Assembly: GCA_964602655.1 (NCBI GenBank)
Contig: CAZRSF010000107.1
Location: forward strand, 1-14,435
Length of the DNA stretch: 14,435 bases
Source of the DNA: Moduliflexus sp964602655
GTDB taxonomy: Bacteria; Moduliflexota; Moduliflexia; Moduliflexales; Moduliflexaceae
Direction: 5' to 3'
A model generated the notes under the pieces. The model was not told the DNA's origin. It worked only from the letters and a program-made list of their open reading frames with translations, and searched no databases. The position numbers and the translations under genes were made by a program. Shown one piece after another: positions 1 to 4,522 of the stretch; position 1 is the first letter of the stretch, and each line of letters starts with the position of its first letter.

Positions 1-513
1 GCTGGCGTTCGGTTCCAATTCCACGACAATCGAGGTGGCTTTGCCATCTTTCGACACAAGATTGTCCACCAGCACGTTCCAGAGTTCGACCTGCTCTCGG
101 ATGTGCTGCGTCTGCTCTTCCGCCTCCGGCAGTTCGTCTTCGTCCACAAAGGGATAGACTTCCATGCCGCCATCCACGCCTTCGATGTTTTTGATCGTCG
201 CGAGGCTGGTCACGTCTTCCACGCCGTCAATGTCTTCGAAGGCGGTCGTTAATGTGGCGATTTTAGCGAGCGTTTTGGGCGTATAGACGTTGTCAGTGAC
301 AAAGCCGATATACACCACATCGTCATTGCCGAAAATTTCCTGCATTGCCTCGTTATACTGGCGTTCCTCGTCTTGCGGCGGAATGAACTCGCGGGAATCG
401 TTATTCAATTTGATTTGAGGAATAAAATAGGCAAAAAAGAGCGTTACGCCGAGCACAACGGCGATCACGAGTTTCGGAAATCGAATCACGAATTTTCCAA
501 TCCATTTCATCAT
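1..513 (-). CDS. RND/MMPL-superfamily exporter, N-terminal part (cut by window edge)
   Basis: The gene reads leftward and leaves the window without a stop; 171 codons are visible. The protein begins MMKWIGKFVIRFPKLV, followed by a hydrophobic segment at about residues 11-31 and then a soluble stretch containing NNDSREFIPPQDEERQYNEA and a GNDDVVYIGF strand. This is the usual start of RND-superfamily (MMPL/HAE3-like) exporters: one transmembrane helix, then the first large periplasmic loop with a D-x-REF-xPP-type segment. The family uses the proton gradient to move lipids, hopanoids or drugs across the inner membrane; the substrate cannot be told here. Two ATG codons are in tandem (510 and 513), and no good Shine-Dalgarno site precedes either. 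The start lies 51 nt downstream of the TetR-type gene on the same strand, so the two are probably co-transcribed and the exporter is probably under that repressor. Confidence 0.8.
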   Translation of the reverse strand, partial: MMKWIGKFVIRFPKLVIAVVLGVTLFFAYFIPQIKLNNDSREFIPPQDEERQYNEAMQEIFGNDDVVYIGFVTDNVYTPKTLAKIATLTTAFEDIDGVEDVTSLATIKNIEGVDGGMEVYPFVDEDELPEAEEQTQHIREQVELWNVLVDNLVSKDGKATSIVVELEPNAS

Positions 514-564
514 AAGTGTGGAGCGCGTACGCAGATTGAATATCAAGCCGCGCGGGCGCAAAGA

Positions 565-1194
565 TTACAGAGTTCGTAAACTGGCAATGAGCAATTCCAT
601 CGTATAATCCAGCAGTTCTTTGGCCGGAATGCCGACCATCTGCTGGTGTTCTTCATCGTCTAACATCATCATGATCCCGGTTGCTGCGCCCCATAAGCTG
701 TTCGCAGCTTTCCAGGTGTCCACCGGGCGAAACAGTCCGGACTCAATGCCGCGTTGCAGGATGTCGGCGACGACCTTGAGGCATGTTCTGGTCTGTTGAT
801 GCGAGGCCGCCCAGATGACCGGGTCTATTTTGCCTTTTATACGCCCATGATAGAGCAACGAATGGATGTAGAAATATTCGGGATATTTGTGGTAAAATGC
901 ATAGTAAATATCCCTGATTTCCAGCAACAACTCGTCCGCCCGGCGAGGGTCTTCGCGAAGCGCGGTCAATTGTTGTGTCAATATCTCGATCCCCTGAATA
1001 AAGACCGAAATATACAAATCCTCTTTGCTTTTAAAGTAGAGGTAGATCGTGCCTTTGCTCAGTTCAGCCTGTTCTGCGACATCGTCAATCGTCGCCTGAT
1101 CCAGTCCTTTTGAGAAAAAGACTTCACGCGCCGCTTCCAGAATGGCGTCCTGGCGGGCTTGTTTTTCTCGTTCGCGTCGTTCCTGCACTCCCAT
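565..1194 (-). CDS. TetR/AcrR-family transcriptional regulator
   Basis: A 209-residue protein of typical TetR size. Residues 14-60 form the N-terminal DNA-binding domain: ILEAAREVFFSKGLDQATID, then a helix-turn-helix ending in LSKGTIYLYFKSKEDLY, a near-consensus TetR signature. The rest is a variable helical ligand-binding and dimerisation domain rich in aromatic residues (DIYYAFYHKYPEYFYIHSLL), which suggests a hydrophobic ligand. I chose the ATG at 1194 (MGVQERRERE) over the upstream in-frame ATG at 1227: the longer version adds a hydrophobic MVITLIKVIKI tail not typical of the family, and that ATG lies inside the probable operator. An AAAGG at 1206-1210 is a weak Shine-Dalgarno site with a long spacing. 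The RND exporter gene follows in the same direction. Likely role, by inference: ligand-relieved repression of itself and the exporter. Confidence 0.9.
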   Translation of the reverse strand: MGVQERREREKQARQDAILEAAREVFFSKGLDQATIDDVAEQAELSKGTIYLYFKSKEDLYISVFIQGIEILTQQLTALREDPRRADELLLEIRDIYYAFYHKYPEYFYIHSLLYHGRIKGKIDPVIWAASHQQTRTCLKVVADILQRGIESGLFRPVDTWKAANSLWGAATGIMMMLDDEEHQQMVGIPAKELLDYTMELLIASLRTL

Positions 1195-1220
1195 AATTTT
1201 TATGACCTTTATTAAAGTAA

Positions 1221-1233
1221 TGACCATTAGTCA
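1221..1233. promoter_or_regulatory. Probable TetR-type operator (TGAC-N5-GTCA)
   Basis: TGACCATTAGTCA is an inverted repeat with 4-bp arms and an A/T-rich 5-bp centre. It lies 27-39 nt upstream of the TetR start codon and just downstream of a candidate promoter. TetR-family proteins commonly bind short palindromes at their own promoters, so autorepression of the regulator/exporter unit is a reasonable inference. A second ATGACC is found at 1202-1207, 18 nt from the first. Confidence 0.5.
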
Positions 1234-1240
1234 GCGTATG

Positions 1241-1274
1241 AATATAAAATGTTTATTGACTCTGATTCTGTCAA
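1241..1274 (-). promoter_or_regulatory. Candidate sigma70 promoter for the TetR/RND unit
   Basis: On the minus strand a perfect TTGACA (1274-1269) is preceded by C and followed by GAAT. The -10 is unclear: CATTTT at 17-nt spacing is poor, while TATATT (1246-1241) is good but 22 nt away. The transcription start would fall in or next to the palindrome at 1221-1233. The -35 is convincing and the rest is not. Confidence 0.35.
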
Positions 1275-1408
1275 GCGAAATTTTCAGAAAAATAATCATG
1301 CGTTTTTCAGGAGTTGCGAATGCTTGCAGCGTCGGGAGTTTGTCGGAGAAGAGTTGCGAAGCGATTGTTGAATTATTGATCCGATATTCGAAACAAACAC
1401 ACGAGGAA

Positions 1409-1443
1409 CGTCATTGAAACACTGCTTCGGTTTCATCATGACG
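1409..1443 (-). terminator. Inverted repeat, possible terminator of the LPLAT-like gene
   Basis: The left arm CGTCAT-TGAAAC (1409-1420) pairs with GTTTCA-TC-ATGACG (1430-1443): 12 base pairs with a 2-nt bulge and a 9-nt loop. It lies about 125 nt beyond the stop of the minus-strand gene ending at 1568. On that strand it is followed by TTCCTCGTGTGTTTG, which is U-rich but not a clean U-run. It could also be a protein-binding site. Confidence 0.35.
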
Positions 1444-1567
1444 ATATGCTTTTATGATTGACTGGCGCGGTCGTTCAGATGCCGCCGACCGCCAGCACCT
1501 ACAAAAAGGCGTAGAAAGAAACGCTGCCGCAGGGGGAACAGCAATCGTTTTTGTAAAAATGAGGCCG

Positions 1568-2977
1568 TTATTCCGAAACGGCAGGGACTTCCTGCTGCTT
1601 CCAGGCTTGACGTATGCGGATGGAGGGGATAACTTGTTCCAAATCGCCGATATTCAGCTTGATCGCGTCGCGCAGCATCAGGCGATCTTCTTCATCGAGT
1701 CCGGCGATGTCTGCGGCGATTTTAAAATTGTTGAGATAATCGCGAAAACCTTCGGCCTGCTGTAATTCCAACGGATTGCGCGGCGCTTTGATTTTTTCGA
1801 GCACGACGGAGGAAAGTTCGTAAAACGGGAGTTTTCCGGCCTGATATTCCTCGAACAGATCGTGCGTCGGGGTGTACATGACGCCGCAAAACTGACAGAT
1901 ATGCGCGATAATATCGGCATGGCGCTGATCGTCCACCATATCGAACGCCATGTTGCAGCGTTGAATCATCTCCATTTCGCGCAGGCTGCTTTTCACTTCG
2001 GTGTAACTGGTGTTATCAATCAAAAAATAATCCCGCACGTCAATATGCTGCTGATTTTTGCTATACTCGATAAAGACAATCGGCAGAATCATCGCTTTAT
2101 GACGTGGCTGGACGGTGACGCCTAAGACCGGATCAATCCCCTGAAGCCGCCCGAAGCGCTCGCCCCAACTCATCAGCAGTTCTTCCACCACATCATCCAC
2201 ATCCATCGTCTGCCCGACCGGCAGATGGCGTAAGAACATCTGTTTGATGCTGTCAATCACATGATCCGACAATTTGCCGGAACGGTAGGATTGTTTGTCT
2301 TCCCGGTCAATCAGCGCTTGAATATCGCGCACTAATTTGGTGATAAAATTCGTTTTGTTGACCGACGGCGGCAGAATGTTTTTGTTTTTGAGTTTGGTAT
2401 AAAAAAACTCCACGCTGTTCGGCACATCCACGTATTTCCGGGAATCGTGCCGGGGATACCCTTCTCCCGCCATCACGACGGTTGACTGATTCCGCAGCAG
2501 GCGCGCAATGTCAATCCCGGCGCGGAAGGCGCTGTTCGGGTCTTTGCGGCTTAACATGATATGCCCGCCGAGCGTGCCGATAAACCGATAGAAATTTTGC
2601 ACCAACTGGTTCAAGAAAGGGATTTTGATATAGACAAACGTGACTTCATCGGTGGCTAAGACGACATGCGGATATTGGCCGCTGATCTCTTTGGAGATTT
2701 TCATGCAATGGAGCATCATGCCCAGCGTGTGCCGCCGCGCCATCGGGTGGGACGGAATGATGATGACCGAGTATCCTTCGCCATATTTTTTGGCGACTTT
2801 GCCGATAGATTCAATGCTGTGGGCGGTGCGCTCGCCGATAATCGAACGGGTGCTCAGACGCAGAAACGGCATGACGATAAAACGATTGACAGCATAGGGA
2901 AGTGATTCTATCAATTGTTTTTTCCAGAGGGAAAAAGGTGTGCTGATCCGTTGTGCAATCGCGTCTTTTGCGGTCAT
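1568..2977 (-). CDS. Divergent PlsC-like (LPLAT-fold) acyltransferase-like protein
   Basis: 469 residues; I do not recognise a specific family. The first 300 residues show in order four blocks resembling the lysophosphatidic acid acyltransferase motifs: I, IIIPSHPMARRHT (H77); II, IGTLGGHIMLSRKD with R144, like G-x-I-F-I-x-R; III, VVMAGEGYPR with E172-G173, like PEGTR; IV, AMILPIVFIEY with P299, like VPV. The aspartate of the catalytic H-x4-D motif is missing: the position is R82. So this is either a remote acyltransferase using another residue or a non-catalytic relative. Residues 310-469 are a helical extension of unknown role with a C-x2-C (361-364). There is no signal peptide and only weakly hydrophobic segments at 27-40. 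The start ATG has GGA about 6 nt upstream. The gene is transcribed divergently from the DnaJ-like gene and stands alone. Confidence 0.55.
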   Translation of the reverse strand: MTAKDAIAQRISTPFSLWKKQLIESLPYAVNRFIVMPFLRLSTRSIIGERTAHSIESIGKVAKKYGEGYSVIIIPSHPMARRHTLGMMLHCMKISKEISGQYPHVVLATDEVTFVYIKIPFLNQLVQNFYRFIGTLGGHIMLSRKDPNSAFRAGIDIARLLRNQSTVVMAGEGYPRHDSRKYVDVPNSVEFFYTKLKNKNILPPSVNKTNFITKLVRDIQALIDREDKQSYRSGKLSDHVIDSIKQMFLRHLPVGQTMDVDDVVEELLMSWGERFGRLQGIDPVLGVTVQPRHKAMILPIVFIEYSKNQQHIDVRDYFLIDNTSYTEVKSSLREMEMIQRCNMAFDMVDDQRHADIIAHICQFCGVMYTPTHDLFEEYQAGKLPFYELSSVVLEKIKAPRNPLELQQAEGFRDYLNNFKIAADIAGLDEEDRLMLRDAIKLNIGDLEQVIPSIRIRQAWKQQEVPAVSE

Positions 2978-3113
2978 GTTGTTCCACGTGTCATGAATAC
3001 GTTATGCGATCATCCGGCCGTATGCGAACCTAACCTTTACGGCGCAATCGCTGATAGTCTTCCTGAAAAAATCCTTGTAGTTTATGTATAGAAAGACAAA
3101 GAGGATAGATGGA

Positions 3114-3142
3114 AGTTTAATCGTTGGCGCAGAACTTGTCAA
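3114..3142 (-). promoter_or_regulatory. Sigma70-like promoter for the LPLAT-like gene, with overlapping palindrome
   Basis: The minus strand has TTGACA (3142-3137), a 17-nt spacer and TAAACT (3119-3114, four of six matches to TATAAT), predicting a leader of about 130 nt. The -35 lies inside the 13-nt palindrome AACTTGTCAAGTT (3133-3145), which could be an operator. Confidence 0.5.
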
Positions 3143-3208
3143 GTTACAATTACGTCTTTCGTATAAAATGCGCCGTTCTCAAAATTTTATCAATTCACGG
3201 ACAAGCCC

Positions 3209-3237
3209 TTGACAGAATTCCTCGGATTGGTTATTAT
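3209..3237 (+). promoter_or_regulatory. Strong sigma70-like promoter for the DnaJ-like gene
   Basis: TTGACA (3209-3214), exactly 17 nt of spacer, then TATTAT (3232-3237). This is the best promoter match in the window. Transcription would start near 3244, about 200 nt before the DnaJ-like start codon. It is not a heat-shock sigma32 promoter by sequence (no CTTGAAA/CCCCAT pair). Confidence 0.6.
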
Positions 3238-3255
3238 AAAACAGGATTGACGCAA

Positions 3256-3298
3256 AACCTCTCCCCCTCTTCCGTTACGGAGGTGTCGGGGTGGGGTT
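3256..3298. repeat. GC-rich imperfect palindrome
   Basis: AACCTCTCCCC (3256-3266) faces GGGGTGGGGTT (3288-3298) with 9 of 11 positions complementary, around an inner TCCG-TTA-CGGA hairpin (3271-3281). It resembles the CCCCTCC/GGGGTGGGT elements at the right end of the window. The element has no coding capacity and lies in the DnaJ-like leader. Confidence 0.55.
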
Positions 3299-3330
3299 AT
3301 CGCATTATTCATAAGCATTGGACACGTTTC

Positions 3331-3361
3331 AGGAGTGCCAACGCTTCGCGTTGAGACTCCT
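3331..3361. repeat. 31-nt palindrome of the AGGAG...CTCCT family
   Basis: The left arm AGGAGTGCCAACGC and right arm GCGTTGAGACTCCT enclose a TTC loop; 12 of 14 positions pair. The end sequences match other intergenic palindromes at 4439-4486 and 11731-11761, whose cores differ. No U-run follows on either strand, so a simple terminator is unlikely. Confidence 0.75.
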
Positions 3362-3446
3362 TCCTGATTGTTCAATGGCAATAAATAGTGCTGATACACA
3401 ATACGCTCCAATAAAAATGACGGAACACACGAGGTGATGTAGCAAT

Positions 3447-4352
3447 ATGAAAGATTATTACGAGATGCTCGGTGTCAAGAAAAATGTGAGTGACGCCGAT
3501 TTGAAAAAAGCCTATCGCAAGTTAGCCATGCAATATCATCCGGATCGGAATCCGACTGATAAAACCGCGGAAGAAAAATTCAAAGAAATCAATGAAGCAT
3601 ACGCCGTGTTGAGCGATGCGGAAAAACGCAAACAATACGATATGTTCGGCGCAGACGGATTTCACCAGCGATTCAGCCAGGACGACATCTTTCGAGGCAC
3701 GGATTTTTCCAGCATTTTCAACGAATTCGGCATGGGTGGTGATATGTTCGAGCGACTGTTCGGCGGACAGCGGCGCAGCGGCGGCAATCCGTTCGGCGGA
3801 TTCGGCGGCGGACAGGGCTATGCGCCGCAAAAAGGCCAGGATATCGAAACCTCTGTGACGATTCCCTTCCATACCGCTTATCATGGCGGCAAACAACGCC
3901 TGAGCCTTCAGATTCCCGGCGCAGGGCGGCAGGATATCGAAATCAAAATCCCGGCAGGCATCGAAGAAGGCAAAAAGCTCCGCGTGTCTGGAAAAGGCGC
4001 GCCTGCGCCCGGCGGCGCGTCCGGCGATCTGTATGTGGTCATTAACATTGCGCCGCATCCGCTGTTCGAGCGGCATGGCGCAGACCTCGAAGCGCCGGTC
4101 ACGATTGGCCTGACCGAAGCGCTGCTCGGCGCAACCATCAGCGTCCCGACGATGGCAGAAGAGCAGAAGTCATTGAAGGTTCCGGCAGGCGTCTCGCCCG
4201 GCACGAAAATGCGGATCAAAGGCTTCGGCTTTCCGAAAATGGGCAAACACGAGAAAGGCGATTTATACGTCAAAATTCAGGTCAAACTTCCAGCGTCTCT
4301 GACCGACCAACAGCGCGAACTCGTCGAAAAACTTCGCGAAACAGGGCTGTAA
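3447..4352 (+). CDS. DnaJ/CbpA-type co-chaperone (type II, no zinc finger)
   Basis: 301 residues. Residues 3-68 are a J domain beginning DYYEMLGVKKNVSDADLKKA, with the diagnostic HPD at 31-33 that stimulates the DnaK ATPase. Residues about 75-130 are a Gly/Phe-rich linker. Residues 130-295 are the two-barrel C-terminal substrate-binding region, with GQDIETSVTIPFHTAYHGG at its start and GDLYV repeated in both barrels. The C-x2-C-x-G-x-G zinc modules of true DnaJ are absent, so it belongs to the CbpA-like class that works with DnaK as a helper to or substitute for DnaJ. A strong Shine-Dalgarno site, GAGGTGAT, lies 8 nt before the ATG. The gene appears to stand alone: no dnaK or grpE is nearby, and the repeat-rich space after it argues against co-transcription with the next gene. 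Confidence 0.92.
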   Translation: MKDYYEMLGVKKNVSDADLKKAYRKLAMQYHPDRNPTDKTAEEKFKEINEAYAVLSDAEKRKQYDMFGADGFHQRFSQDDIFRGTDFSSIFNEFGMGGDMFERLFGGQRRSGGNPFGGFGGGQGYAPQKGQDIETSVTIPFHTAYHGGKQRLSLQIPGAGRQDIEIKIPAGIEEGKKLRVSGKGAPAPGGASGDLYVVINIAPHPLFERHGADLEAPVTIGLTEALLGATISVPTMAEEQKSLKVPAGVSPGTKMRIKGFGFPKMGKHEKGDLYVKIQVKLPASLTDQQRELVEKLRETGL

Positions 4353-4355
4353 ATA

Positions 4356-4370
4356 AACCCTGGCAGGGTT
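4356..4370. repeat. Short palindrome AACCCTG-G-CAGGGTT
   Basis: A perfect 7-bp inverted repeat around one central G, 3 nt after the DnaJ-like stop codon. The same CCCTG-N-CAGGG core occurs twice in the palindrome at 6503-6533, also just after a stop codon. There is no U-run behind it, so it is better called a dispersed repeat than a terminator. Confidence 0.6.
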
Positions 4371-4397
4371 GAGTGTGTGTATGGAACCTACAATAAT
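4369..4397 (+). promoter_or_regulatory. Candidate promoter for the HisD-HisB-like gene
   Basis: TTGAGT (4369-4374), 17-nt spacer, AATAAT (4392-4397). The -10 is one mismatch from consensus and the -35 matches four of six. The start of transcription, near 4404, would place the whole 4421-4499 palindrome in the mRNA leader. Confidence 0.4.
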
Positions 4398-4420
4398 GCT
4401 ATACGAAACAAAAGGACGGA

Positions 4421-4499
4421 AGTATAAGCAGAACCATTGGAGTGCCAAAGCTTGCTTTGGCCTGTCAAAGCAAGCTTTGACACTCCTGTTGCCTATACT
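4421..4499. repeat. 79-nt nested palindrome of the GGAG...CTCC family
   Basis: The inner arms are 21 nt long (4439-4459 and 4466-4486, starting GGAGTGCCAAAGC) with one mismatch and a 6-nt loop. Outside them, AGTATAAGCA (4421-4430) pairs with TGCCTATACT (4490-4499) at 9 of 10 positions, so the element makes one long interrupted hairpin. It ends 23 nt before the HisD-HisB-like start codon. Confidence 0.8.
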
Positions 4500-4522
4500 C
4501 CGCTCTTATTTGTTTTCAAACG

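Larger units (their letters stand above)
1228..1567. other. Intergenic region between the TetR gene and the LPLAT-like gene
   Basis: 340 nt with no credible gene; open frames here have no start signals or recognisable sequence. It holds the TetR promoter region at its left, a direct repeat GAGTTGCGAA at 1311-1320 and 1351-1360, and the inverted repeat at 1409-1443. Just downstream of the LPLAT-like stop, a GCTG/CAGC pair followed on the minus strand by GTTTCTTTCT is a very weak terminator candidate. Confidence 0.6.
2978..3446. other. Divergent intergenic region with two promoters and two repeats
   Basis: 469 nt without a believable gene. It contains a minus-strand promoter (3114-3142) for the LPLAT-like gene, a strong plus-strand promoter (3209-3237) for the DnaJ-like gene, a GC-rich imperfect palindrome (3256-3298) and an AGGAG-type palindrome (3331-3361). 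Both repeats lie in the predicted 5' leader of about 200 nt of the DnaJ-like mRNA. Confidence 0.7.

Noticed and set aside
373..579. Small plus-strand open frame at the left edge
   Set aside because: It is antisense to the RND exporter N-terminus, which has clear family features.
1142..1765. Plus-strand open frames in and beside the TetR/LPLAT intergenic region
   Set aside because: They overlap the 5' end of TetR or the 3' end of the LPLAT-like gene, with low-complexity composition and no Shine-Dalgarno site.
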